DNA of 64,000 nucleotides from Chondrus crispus (taxonomy: Eukaryota; Rhodophyta; Florideophyceae; Gigartinales; Gigartinaceae): assembly GCF_000350225.1 (NCBI RefSeq), contig NW_005179015.1:509258-573257 (forward strand). Direction: 5' to 3'. Shown here piece by piece: positions 54,435 through 64,000 of this stretch. The first letter of the stretch is position 1. Each line of letters begins with the position of its first letter. Below the pieces are notes generated by a model. It saw nothing but the letters and a program-made list of their open reading frames with translations. It was not told the DNA's origin and searched no databases. A program made the translations under genes and the position numbers.

Positions 54435-56001
54435 GGCATCATTCCGAAGTTATTGAGTTACTCCAAATTTGTAGTACTGTGAGATCAAGTTCAGCACAAG
54501 TTTCGAGGATTGCGGATTGACGCAGGAAGATTGGGAGCATCATGAACAAAAACGAAATTTTGGAGAAGCTGTCTCGCTCTTTTCTTGTTTGCAATTGTCT
54601 ACTCTCTGGACGCAAATGATGGGAGCTCACGACGATCCAGAAAAGGCTGCTTCTCAAAAGCATGCTTAGAAATTGATCTTGCACTGCTTCCTGGATGTTT
54701 ACGCATTGCTTTCGAAAGGAGAAGCTGAAGGCTGGAAACATACGTCATTGGCGATATAAGGGCGTATCATGCGACTCTAGACGACCCTATCTTTGGCAGC
54801 AAATCTATGGCGGTCAAAGTAGAGGTGAGGTTGGTTGGGATGCATTTGATGAATTTTTGTTTCTTGGAATGTGTGACTGCCACCTGCCAGGCTGATTCAT
54901 CATTGCAGTCGGTATGCAGACCAAACTCAGATTCAATATCAACTATATTCACTATCTTCTTAGTCTCATCAATGTACTCAGCAGACCCTTTTGAACGCAC
55001 CTGCAGTTTGGGTAATTCTTACTAAATCTATTTCGGTTTTTGCAGTAGAGTACAACCTAACAGGTTGTACATGGTTTTGTGGAGATCCTTCTGTCCGGTA
55101 TTGAACAACTTCTTCAATGGTTTTTGGCAGACCTGGTATTACCTGAATCATAGCTCCTTGTAGATATCTGCATGGTGCAGTTGCTGCACGTTCAGGTGCA
55201 TCCTCGTTAATTGTGTTTCTAGCCGTATTTACAATATGTTTGGATGCATGGTATGTAGTATTGGCGTTTTTGATTTGGTTGCGAGCGAAGTTATCCCATG
55301 CTCCATTGTTGTATCTTTGGTAACGAATGGATTGAAGTCTTCATAGGAGTTCACGATTCCAAATTATTGGAAGTGTTTTCTTTGCCACGCCCATCACAGG
55401 GGTTTCATTTCAAAGTATATCTGCGTTTGCGTATTTTTATGAAGTAGTGGGGTTATTTAAATAATATTGTTGAATGTTTTGTGCTCTTCAGTGTAGATAG
55501 CTGTTGGAGTTTGAAATCGAATCCCTGTGCCCTTGCCTTAATTAGAGACCACGGAATCATTTCTCTCCATGTTTTGATAAATGAAAGAAGCACCAGAGTG
55601 TATGGAGCTTGTCTTTGTACGCGACGCCAACAAAAAGTATTCTAATGCCACGACCGAGCTGAAAGAGATGAACCCGGGAAATTGCGGGAATTTGCACGGC
55701 CATATAGAGAAACACTGTACATGTATGATAACCCTACTTACTTGCTTCATTTCCTCTCTTATTAAAATCAGTGTCTGTCTGTTCATGTATGTGTGTGTCT
55801 GTGCGCTCCTACGTGTGTAACCATTGGCGCACGGCTGAACTACAGCGACAAGTGGCGGCCACAGGCTGGGCCTGGCCGCAGGCCAGGTGGCTACAGAGAC
55901 ACGGAGCAGTCACGGGCACAAATGGGGTCACCACAGAAATACAAATTTAAAATGTTCCACTACAGTACAGTAAGAAAAAACTTTTATCCTCGTCCCGCTT
56001 C
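54435..56001. other. Unassigned; possible upstream part of the recombinase relic
   Basis: Minus-strand pieces at 54439-54741 and 54767-55000 (EYIDETKKIVNIVDIE, TKKRARQLLQNF) may be the N-terminal part of the recombinase gene but carry no motif I can name. 55000-56000 is AT-rich with no coding signal. A GGCCTGCGGCCAGGCC-type inverted repeat sits at ~55855-55895 with a related GGCTGCAGGCCAGGC near 56595. Confidence 0.35.
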
Positions 56002-56295
56002 GTGTTCGCTACCGATCCCCGCACACACCGTCTACGCGAAGTCAGTAAGTTAGTAATCCCTGGCCTTACCCGAACGCAGTTCCCCATTCGCACATGCTTT
56101 GCCCTTACAACGAACAAAGCCCAAAGCAAATCCTTCGGTGGCCGCATTGGTCTCGACCTACGAGATCACTGCTTCTCGCACGGTCAACTTTACGTCGCAT
56201 TATCGAGGACTACTCACCCAAGCAACGTCATCATCCTCACTCGAGAGTCCCATGAAACAACGCGAAACGTATTGTACCCCGAGGTCTTTCAGTAG
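56002..56295 (+). pseudogene. PIF1/Helitron helicase C-terminus
   Basis: TRTQFPIRTCFALTTNKAQSKSFGGRIGLDL and FSHGQLYVALSRTTHPSNVIIL are motifs V and VI of the PIF1-like superfamily 1B helicases, followed by the RNVLYPEVF ending typical of Helitron Rep/helicase proteins. The helicase unwinds DNA during rolling-circle transposition. Only ~97 residues remain; the upstream helicase motifs and the Rep domain are missing. A possible Helitron 3' end (GC-rich stem ~56377-56400, then CTAA followed by T at 56420-56424) lies 125 bp downstream; weak. Confidence 0.78.
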
Positions 56296-57657
56296 TCATC
56301 GAAAAAGTAAACGCAGTTTTATTTACAACTTTCTATTGCCACCCTTCCCCACCATAAGTCCTCCACGCGGACTTGTCTCGGCGCGCAAAGCGCACACGGA
56401 GCCCGCTTGTCCACAACTACTAATACTCATGTTTTTATGTGTTTGTGTCTGTCTCTTTGTGCACTTTCACGAATTTCGCTAGTTTCCGGAAAATAAGCGG
56501 CCAAATTTCGGCCGTGAACGCATACATTTGTCGAAAACGTTTAGTTGTTCGCTTTTTGGCGGCCACGGCCATTAACGGTCACGGGTGGGGCGCGAGCTGG
56601 CTGCAGGCCAGGCCCCCACTCGCAAACGTGGCCACCACGGCCATGAACGCATAGATTTGTCACGAACGCAAAGATTTGCCATGAACGCATAGATCTTTCA
56701 TGTAAATTTTTAGTTGCTCGCAGTGCAGCAATAAAACCGGTCAATTTTCACGATGATATTTAGTTGTTCACATAGCCCAAAAACGGTAATTTTTTGGCAG
56801 TCACGGCGAACGATCAATTTCCCCAATGCTACCATTCTGTGTAATTCTATATAGCCGCACCAGCACAGCGCAGGACCGGCTTTCGATTTTAGCATTTTTA
56901 GAAAATCTTTCACCGCGTAACGGATTCCTGGTTATTAGACTTATTGACAACACTACAGTAGATATCTCACATTTCTTCTTTATCGAAATCAATTCAGGTC
57001 AAACTATGTAGGCTACATTGAGCTATCAAAAATAGAGTCCCTTAAGGACGTGCCACCTACATTTCTACCTGTTCAGGGTCTAACGGTTTAGAGGCGTGTC
57101 ATGGATGGCGCAACCTCCCTTCTATGGTAGTGCCCCTACTTTTATTGTAGAGTCAATAGGACTATAAAGGCAGATCGAAGACGCTACTCGTCTTCGACCT
57201 CAGCACATTCAACCACCTGAAACCATCACCTGACAACTCCGTCTCCTGACCGTGCTCACCCTCCCAGCGGTTCCGAGGCAATAGCCAGCCGCTTTGTTTC
57301 CCCCTTTTGGTAACCTAAATTATCACTCTTTTACCCCCTCACTAAAATCCCTTCGGGACCGCCCCTCGGTCTGTCTCCCGACACTTACAAATTCACAGGA
57401 CCCCCGCCACGTTTGGTCCTGCCCCGCTTCCACAAGAGAGGCCCGCTTTAATCAATCGTCGAGTCTAGTCGTTTGTGCATCCGAAATGAGGCCGCCTTAT
57501 TCAGTCAATGGAATTGGAAATCAATAAATGTTTTACAAGAAAATATTTTGTCCTTAACTTCCACTGTCATTACTACTGTATAGTTTCACAGCGGAGGTTT
57601 TACATTTGGGCATACTGTAATTTCTACCGTACGCCTGGCGCAATAGCGCAATAGTTT
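56296..57657. other. No supported gene; repeated words and a promoter-like segment
   Basis: 56510-56720 repeats CATGAACGCATAGATTTGTC-like words and TTTAGTTGTTC several times. 57150-57540 has a TATAAAGG box (~57162) and, ~360 bp on, an AATAAA signal (~57522), like a small transcription unit or LTR, but no protein or paired copy supports it. Confidence 0.4.
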
Positions 57658-58174
57658 ATGGCACTCGTCAAACGGCCCAGTAGCCACCTCGACGTAATTC
57701 GGAAACGCCGCCTCGCCGCCGCTTCTGCCCTCGTTACCGTCGCCACATCGCCACCGCCGTATCGCGGTACTACGTCTACGCGCTCAAGCTCGCTGCTCCG
57801 TGGCCGTCCGTCCTCGTCCGCCTCTCCACCGCCAATTCAGTACACCTCCCGAACTCCCCCGCGCCGCGAAACCACTCCGCCCGTATCTCCTGCCCAGTTT
57901 GGCGCACTCTACACTCTACTCGGCCCTTGGCTTGGTCGATATAGAGGCCGTGGAGGCCTCGGACGAGGAAATGTCAACACCCGTTCCGCTGCACTTCGAC
58001 CTTGACGAGGGGCGTGCGCTAAATATCTACCGGGTCGCGAATCAACGCGCGCGTCGCAAAGCTAATCCCCCGGCAGCCGCTCCACGACCTACCCCTGCCG
58101 TCCCTGCCAGTGCGTGTTCCCTAGCTACCGCCAGCGTCGGGTTCACGAAGCCGGAAGCCCCCACTAGGGCGTAG
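57658..58174 (+). other. GC-rich ORF region, doubtful coding
   Basis: Two overlapping ORFs (115 and 124 codons) are Pro/Ser/Arg-rich. The second has a less biased stretch, GLVDIEAVEASDEEM to FDLDEGRALNIYRVANQRA, which could be a real fragment. No family recognised. Confidence 0.2.
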
Positions 58175-58319
58175 TTACCGCGGCACTGTATCCACGCGAG
58201 AAACTGCAGTGCCACCTGTGTCTGTCACATGCTTCGCTAACGGACACGACGCCGACCCGCATTACGCCGGCACAATCTACCACCGTGCCCTACGCAAACT
58301 GCGCACTATTCGCAAGTAA

Positions 58320-58690
58320 TTAAATTAGGGGTCAAAGTGTAGATTTGGGGGCGACACCCGGCCAAAGTGAAATCTACGTGGGGCGATTTCAATGTGGTGG
58401 GGTTTTTTATAGGGCGACACTACTAAAAAGTGCTTTGCTAGTAGGGTGATTTTGGTCCATGGTGTCCTCTGCATGGGGTGACAATGCACGTTTTCTAGGG
58501 TGACAGAAAAACGATCGTAAAGTCACCTCCGACAAACTCATATTCGGGGATGTCACCCCATAAAAACGTATACTATCGTGGCCATTTCGGCAGAGACCTA
58601 AATGTTAGAAAAGTCGCCCTAGAAGCGCCTGATTGTTTTAATGTCACCTTGATAAAAGCACGCCAACGCACGGTTTCGCGCTGGATAAAG
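58320..58690. repeat. Cluster of GGGTGAC / GTCACCC words
   Basis: At least eight GGG(T/C)GA(C/T) words in both orientations occur in ~370 bp, in noncoding sequence. Possibly the subterminal repeats of a DNA transposon; no ends identified. Confidence 0.5.
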
Positions 58691-59031
58691 CGCTCTCAAA
58701 ACTGAAACAATATAGTGTGGCTATAGAGGCCGCCCAGTGCCCACCACAGTGGCATACGGTGACGCGCGGTCACGCGGCGTACGTTCTGCCTTCTGAACCC
58801 GCCATTTTTCGGCGTTTACGTTCCCCAGCTCCCCCCGCGCACATCTCGCCGCAATGCCCTCACCTGCCTTCTTCACCGCCTTGCTCACCCTGCCTCTAGC
58901 ATGGTGCACCGCGGCCGCGTCTCCAAGTGACCCGGAACCCGCACCAAAGAGCCTGGCGCCCATCTCACGCGTGTCCACTAAGAACGGAAGTTTGAGCAGA
59001 TCTCCGGGGAGGTGCAACATTCCTAGTATTC

Positions 59032-60110
59032 TTGGCCACTATGAGCTGGGCGAATGACAGGGTGATGATTGGTGATGGCCGACAAGGAGCAAGCGGCCAC
59101 AAAATGCAAGACGGCGTTTTGTACGCTGCCGCCGGATTGACAGGCGGTGACGAAAGTTTCTGGCCTATCGATGCCAATTCGATTACACTATCCCTTCACA
59201 CGATGCAGGCTCTATTAAACGCGATAGATGATGGTACCAACGACTTGCCGCGCAAGAAAAAGTTTTTGCAAGATATGTTCCGTCGACTGTATGCGTGGAT
59301 GATGGCCCATCGCGGTGTGCCGATACTCATCGGTGGTATTGGGGCACGCTGACAAATCACTGGATCAAGAAGGTTCGAGGTGCACCAGTATGGCCCGAAC
59401 CTCGTGCGCAGCAACGACGATTCATGCGTGTCGGATGCGCTGTCCAACGGCACTTGTGCGTTATATGGTACCACAGGAGGAACAAGCGTCGACAAGTACC
59501 TTCGGAAGCATCCGATGAAGATCGAAACACTCAAGCAACTCTTTTCTCTGGTTCACCAAATTCCCGCTCAACTATCAGTGCGCCGAGTTCCTAAAGCTGA
59601 GAAGAAGGCGTTCGATGCAAATCCTTTCAAGTGGCTTGCGCACCATAATCAAGGCGTGTGGATAGTACGAACAGTGGAACACGGAATTGTAGATCATTGC
59701 GTTGCGCTGGACTGCAACCGTGGTATTTTCCATGATAGTGCTTCAAGGTATCCGTTCGCATTAACCGAAGATGTGCTTCGTCTCCTTGGCGGAGATGAAG
59801 CAAAGAATTTGCGCGTGGCTGAAGTGAGGGAGCTAGTTAAAGTCCCTGTCAATTCCAAGAAGCCCTCACGCTGCTCGTGTTCATCCCCCCTCCCGCTCCT
59901 TTTTCGCCAGCTTGAAGTACTCAGTCGTCGAGCAGGGGAGGTTACATGCGTGGGTGCGCAAGTTGGAAGAGAGGGAGAGAAGGGTCGGCCAGGTGGAGGA
60001 AGCAGGGAAGGACCGCGTTGCCGAACGGGTTGCTACCGTCGCGAGGAGGGAGCTGCTCATGGCGAAGAAGGAGGGGTTGCAGAAGAGATGGAAGGGGACA
60101 TGAGAGTGGT
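59032..60110 (+). pseudogene. Unknown protein with cysteine-peptidase-like region and coiled-coil tail
   Basis: Frame 59032-59352 (WANDRVMIGDGRQG, MQALLNAIDDGTNDL) stops at TGA 59350-59352; the same frame continues from 59380. There SNDDSCVSDALSNG and, ~100 residues later, GIVDHCVALDC provide a Cys...His-x-x-Ala-hydrophobic-Asp pattern like papain-fold (OTU, C39 or C48 type) peptidases found in some transposon polyproteins. The segment ends with FALTEDVLRLLGGDEAK, VAEVRELVKVP. After ~59880 a different frame gives a charged coiled coil (VRKLEERERRVGQVEEAGKDRV...RRELLMAKKEGLQKRW) to 60103. Catalytic function is inference; the family is not identified. Confidence 0.4.
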
Positions 60111-60495
60111 GGACCTGGAACAGGGCGTGTGGCGGAGAAATGGAAATCGTAGAAAGAAGGGGATATGCGCTATAAACGAAGGGATGAATTTGCACGTGTG
60201 TATAAAGGTGTTGATTTGAGATGGGGGGTCCGTACCTGGGTCTTCGACGGCCGGCGACTTCGTGAAGTCTCTACTGAGTGTGAACCATCCGCATCACCGA
60301 GGCCGTCACTGTTTGTCAGCGTTGTGGCGGCGTCGCGTACCCCGGTACCGTCACCTACTGGTAGGCCACCACTCCCATCGACTGGGACATTGCTCATGTG
60401 ATCAAGCGCTGTTGCAGTTGTATTGACCAACACCACAACGGCCCTGTCATTTGTGAACGAATTATCGGCGAAACGGACGCCTGCGCCCTCATCAT

Positions 60496-60705
60496 GAGCT
60501 ACGAAAGAATCGGGAGGAAGTTCGTGCTAAGATGACCAGAGATGCGATGCCGTTTAGCAAGCAAGAGGCAAGTACTGATATGTTCAAGTGCGGAAAATGC
60601 AAGCAAAGAAAATGTACTTATTACCAGATGCAGACCCGGTCCGCAGATGAACCATTAAAGACCTTTGTCTGATGCGTACATTGCGGTAATCGTTGGAGGT
60701 TTTGA
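60496..60705 (+). pseudogene. Transcription elongation factor TFIIS, zinc-ribbon fragment
   Basis: The frame reads [18 protein letters not shown] (end of the central Pol II-binding domain), then the C-terminal zinc ribbon [20 protein letters not shown], with the acidic ADEP tip, and CVHCGNRWRF to TGA 60703-60705. The normal protein rescues backtracked RNA polymerase II by inserting the ribbon tip (usually RSADEP with D/E essential) into the active site. All four zinc cysteines remain, but TGA 60670-60672 lies between the two pairs. The N-terminal two thirds are absent. Confidence 0.88.
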
Positions 60706-62076
60706 GCTTTCACTTCTCGGTCCAAACAACCCATTCGCTACCCCTTCTTCCTCTCATACCCTCCATTCCAGCGCTTCAGTACAAAAGTTGAGAGAGCTTC
60801 AGTGAAATTGAGACTACTTGTACTAGTAGATAGGACTGGTGACAAAACATGTATCCCTGTAAACTTTGGGTTTTCTCAAAAATCAGCGTGCTACGTAGCA
60901 GCTCTCCAAACTAGTGTACAACAACAACGAAAAAGCGACATGCACTAGCTGCTACTTTCTCTTGGTGGGCAGTACGGGTCCAGACGCCTCCTATGAACTG
61001 TTGCGTTCAGTAGATCTCCCAAAGGAGAAGACCGCATCGCGTCAATGGAAAACGCGGGTTTCTCTTGACGTCAGTCTCACCGGGTTTGACACCAAGTCCT
61101 TGGCCTAGAGCAAAAATGAGCTATCCAGAGCTCATTTTTGTCCAGATGGACTGTTGGTGCAAAATCGTTACCTTTCATTCGGCGACGGTAATGAAGGAGA
61201 CCTGCCGGTTAGGGCTGCTCAAGGCCGTTGCCAAATGTGAGTTACTATTTTTCTCTGTCACCCGTTTTCGCTTCACCGGTGATGCCCCAACGCCCTCGCA
61301 GCATGTCAGAACCAAGACGCCTCCACATGCGGCCTGCCTATCTGTTGCATTTCTCGTGTTGCTATTGCACCGTCAGGGATCGAAAAGACTGTCTGAAAGT
61401 GACCACGGCAACTCGAAATGACGGTCAATGGCACAGACAGTTAGATTGTGAAGAAGTCAATATGGCATGAAACGCTCTTTGTCATGGACAATGTCTTTGT
61501 TGCTTCGCAGGAGAGTGCTCTAATAAGGCGGCTGCCTATTTCTCTCGCAAGGGCAAAAAGATAATTGAAGTCGAAGCCTTCATATCACACGAACCTCCTG
61601 TCAAGACTATGGATGCAGGAGTACAAGGACTGTGCTGAGTAGTGCTGTGCAAGTGTATTGACGGTGACGAGGCAGTAGACTTACCTCTTCGATACGTGGC
61701 TTGAGGGCTATCAACAGTAATAGGAACATCGCATTCCACGGCCTGGACTTTCATCAAGGTCCTAGTCAAGTTATGTTTGTCCAAGTTTTTCTACAGCCAT
61801 GTCAAGGCTCGACCAGAACAATACATTTCATTGCACTCAGATGCACCTTTGGCAACATGAGAATGACAGCAACTGAAATATCGGGGTGAAGAACACGCAC
61901 AATTCGAAAATGTCGTTCGCCGGTCACACTTCTAAGTCACGGATACACCCTTGAGCTGGATGGAAGATATATGAATAAGTGCGGCACCCTCCCCTACGAA
62001 GACTAATATCTGCAAGTTTCGAAACATTGCAAAACGTGTTTGGAATAATTTATTCTACATGGAGAAAGTATAGATT
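60706..62076. other. No supported gene
   Basis: Many short ORFs without domains on both strands. A hairpin-like CAAAAATGAGCT...AGCTCATTTTTG occurs near 61112-61141. Confidence 0.4.
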
Positions 62077-62932
62077 TTAACAAGTGATACCGGAATCTGA
62101 GACATTTTCTTCTTCCTCCATGCTCAGGGCATGTAATTCTGCAGCGGTGAAGATGCGGGGGAGGATATACAATCGTATCGGAATGAACAAGGCGATGATG
62201 AACGGAAACAGCAGACCAGTGTTGAACACGGTATCTCCTAAATAGAAATTAGATTTGACAAACCACAGCAGAACGAGCAACAGAACCTGAACAAATGTGT
62301 AGAGGTGGATTCTTGAGATCTTCACTCTTCGAACATAATGGTTTGGTGGGTACTTTTCGGACTGCGTGAAGAGTAGCAAGATTTTGTCCCAGAACGCGAT
62401 ACCATCAGGAGTGCCAACGCCAAGGAACAAGAAAAAGCCATATAGGACGGATAGTGGGATCAGGGATCAATCCCAAAGCATCCTTTGCGAGAATGCTCAA
62501 GCCAATGAAAATGTGAGTGACAAAACCGATGATCCTGGTTTCTCTGGCCTTGATGACGCGTTCATATCTTCTGCCATGTTGCTCATACTCTTCGACATCA
62601 GCAAGCTGGTGAGCGTGCAAAGGAGAGTGAGGCAACGCAGCATGTGTCCAAGGCATACCAAAGACTGACTGTACAACGATGATGATACTGACAACGACCA
62701 AGTCCAAGTAGTAACCTGGTCCTTGTTTGAGCTTATTCTCTGGTTTGTTGACAAGCATTGAGGAAATGTTCTGATCGAGAAAGAAGAGGGTGGCAAGAAG
62801 AGCGCCGCTGACAGCTGCCAGGAAGATATACTGGATTTGAATGTCAAACAAGGGAACGAGCCACGACCTGCCACTAGTAGTGACAATGCCAATTCTATCA
62901 GGGACTTTCAGAGGCTCGGCTTCAACATCCAA
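62077..62932 (-). pseudogene. SLC4-type bicarbonate/anion transporter, 3' half, frameshifted
   Basis: From LKVPDRIGIVTTSGRSWLVP the minus strand encodes several membrane segments: IFLAAVSGALLATLFFLDQNISSMLV, the GPGYYLDLVVVSIIIVVQSVFGMPW block typical of SLC4 (YhlDLlv...GlPW), ETRIIGFVTHIFIGLSIL, then GVGTPDGIAFWDKILLLF, HYVRRVKISRIHLYTFVQVLLLVLLWFVK and PFIIALFIPIRLYILPRIFTAAEL to TAA/TGA at 62077. The family exchanges or co-transports bicarbonate, chloride or borate. A 7-bp tandem duplication at 62456-62469 shifts the frame inside IP-LSVLYG. The N-terminal membrane half is absent upstream of ~62932, so this is a 5'-truncated relic unless upstream exons were missed; an acceptor-like TTTTTGCAG lies just upstream of 63095. 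Confidence 0.82.
62456..62469. repeat. 7-bp tandem duplication GGGATCA x2 causing the SLC4 frameshift
   Basis: GGGATCA at 62456-62462 is repeated at 62463-62469. Removing one copy joins LGLIP to LSVLYGFFLF in frame, matching the conserved IP(L/M).VLYG motif. Confidence 0.88.
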
Positions 62933-63348
62933 AGAGATTCGTCGCACGCGGTGGGCGGAGGCGCGGGGCGCGGCGATGGGCGGCGGGCGCTGGCACGGGG
63001 CGTGTCGGATATGTGACGTAAATGTGGGCCTCAAAGCTCTGGTAAACACTCGGACATTGCACAAATGGCATGTATGGCGCATTATCTGCAAAAATTGAGC
63101 AATTCGTATGAAACTACTGGTCCTCCAGAAACAGTGTTTCTGGCCGGCATGAGTGTCTCATTTGTAGGGCATCCGCAGCGCAGATATTCTTGTCAAATAC
63201 CCTGCGCCTCGGCCTGCGCCTCGACCACTTTCTCCGGGAGTCACCCCACAAAAATCCATCCTCCGGAAGTATCCCTCGAACTGCAGCTCGCTTTTCACTG
63301 TCACCCTCTGTTCTTTCCCCTTTTTCTCTGCCATATTTTGGCGGGATA

Positions 63349-63576
63349 ATGCGATCTTTTCCGCCAGACGCCAGAAAGGCCCTGCATCACTTTGGGACAA
63401 TCATCATCAACGAAACGCCCGTAATTGACGTCTTTTGTTGCGCTCATCCCGGAGATACGGCGGACGAAAGTGACGAGCCCACTTTGCGCAATATGCAATA
63501 TACAAAAGCGTTTCAAGAAGCTCTCTTTTCTTGTTCATCCGGACGGATGTGTGTCGGATCGCTCCTCCGCGAATAA
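63349..63576 (+). CDS. Small hypothetical ORF, 75 codons
   Basis: ATG 63349 to TAA 63576; starts MRSFPPDARKALHHFG and shows no family motif. It sits just before the coiled-coil ORF in another frame and may be an upstream exon or unrelated. Weak. Confidence 0.2.
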   Translation: MRSFPPDARKALHHFGTIIINETPVIDVFCCAHPGDTADESDEPTLRNMQYTKAFQEALFSCSSGRMCVGSLLRE

Positions 63577-63580
63577 AGCT

Positions 63581-64000
63581 ATGCCAAAGCTCACTCGCGC
63601 AAAAGAACAAGCTGAGGGAGACATTCGTTTTGATGAGATGGAAAACGGGGAAGATGCTTCAAATTTGGTTCCCGCAACACTACTTTTTACACTCATTCCA
63701 ACCTCGAAGGTGAAACTACTCGAACTCATGTTAAGGGAGGAAAGGGAGGATATTCGAAGAAAGGTCATAGCTGAGGAGGAGGAAATGTCTTCTCAAGTGG
63801 AAAAAGGCGAGGATAGGAGCAAAGAAACGGAAACAAGTGAAGAAATGGAAAAGAGGGAGGGGCGTCGCAATCGTGAAGAAAGGATGCAAAAAGAAAGAGC
63901 TCAGGAGTTGAGACGAAAAAGGGAGCAGGGGCTAGAGGAGGAGAGAGTGCGTGCGAGGAGGGAGGAAGCGGAGAGAGAAAAAGAGCAGGCATTGGAGGAA
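63581..64000 (+). CDS. Coiled-coil protein, 5' part, runs out of the window
   Basis: ATG 63581 opens a frame with no stop to the right edge (140 codons). The first ~50 residues (MPKLTRAKEQAEGDIRFDEM, ATLLFTLIPTSKVKLLELML) are followed by a strongly Glu/Arg/Lys-rich stretch with heptad-like spacing (EEREDIRRKVIAEEEEM, NREERMQKERAQELRRKREQ), a long single helix or coiled coil. No family can be named. Low-complexity helices of this type occur in cytoskeletal and chromatin proteins and in transposon ORFs. Confidence 0.5.
   Translation, partial: MPKLTRAKEQAEGDIRFDEMENGEDASNLVPATLLFTLIPTSKVKLLELMLREEREDIRRKVIAEEEEMSSQVEKGEDRSKETETSEEMEKREGRRNREERMQKERAQELRRKREQGLEEERVRARREEAEREKEQALEE

Overview
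The window is nuclear DNA of a photosynthetic eukaryote. I infer a red alga, with Chondrus crispus as the leading but unproven candidate. Supporting points are a pentatricopeptide-repeat organelle gene with one short GT-AG intron, a TIR/NB-ARC/WD40 receptor, an apparently intron-poor gene style, and very dense nested transposons (chromodomain Ty3/gypsy, PIF/Harbinger, Tigger/pogo, Crypton-like). One 100-N assembly gap lies at 13702-13801. I found no rRNA, tRNA or CRISPR.

Layout. 1-900: 3' part of a PPR gene. 2193-5942: an intact 1249-codon TIR/NB-ARC/WD40 gene, the best candidate for an interesting system. 6985-10678: a DDE transposase with one nonsense codon and a divergently transcribed unknown ORF, the latter split by a solo LTR (itself carrying a Tigger derivative) and by an inverted-duplicate insertion. 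11460-13004: a Ty3/gypsy integrase remnant. 14108-18933: a PIF/Harbinger element with TAA target duplications, a Myb-like ORF and a transposase, broken by two LTR-type insertions. 19190-20793: a decayed Elongator subunit 2 (ELP2) copy. 20986-26480: an old chromodomain gypsy element (A) plus a second copy of its 5' end. 26487-27081: the 3' half of a sterol dehydrogenase (NSDHL/ERG26) pseudogene. 27280-47550: gypsy element C, whose gag is split by a complete, young 14,967-bp gypsy element B (27892-42858; ACTAT duplication; LTRs about 98% alike by eye). B has gag-pro-pol-chromodomain on the minus strand and an unknown 556-codon ORF on the opposite strand. 47551-54434: a Crypton-like tyrosine recombinase broken by a solo LTR and by a Tigger/pogo element that itself holds three solo LTRs. 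56002-56295: a PIF1/Helitron helicase tail. 59032-60110: an unknown ORF with a cysteine-peptidase-like region. 60496-60705: a TFIIS zinc-ribbon fragment. 62077-62932: an SLC4 transporter fragment broken by a 7-bp tandem duplication. 63581-64000: the start of a coiled-coil gene running out of the window.

Reading the insertions as layers explains most of the window. Removing an insertion plus one target duplication re-joins the interrupted frame at several sites (gag of C, the recombinase, the pogo transposase, the unknown ORF). A second recurrent lesion is the short inverted duplication that makes a near-perfect hairpin; removing only the inverted copy restores the frame in at least two genes. 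Only the PPR gene, the NLR-like gene and possibly the terminal coiled-coil gene look like live host genes; the other host-like sequences are truncated relics.
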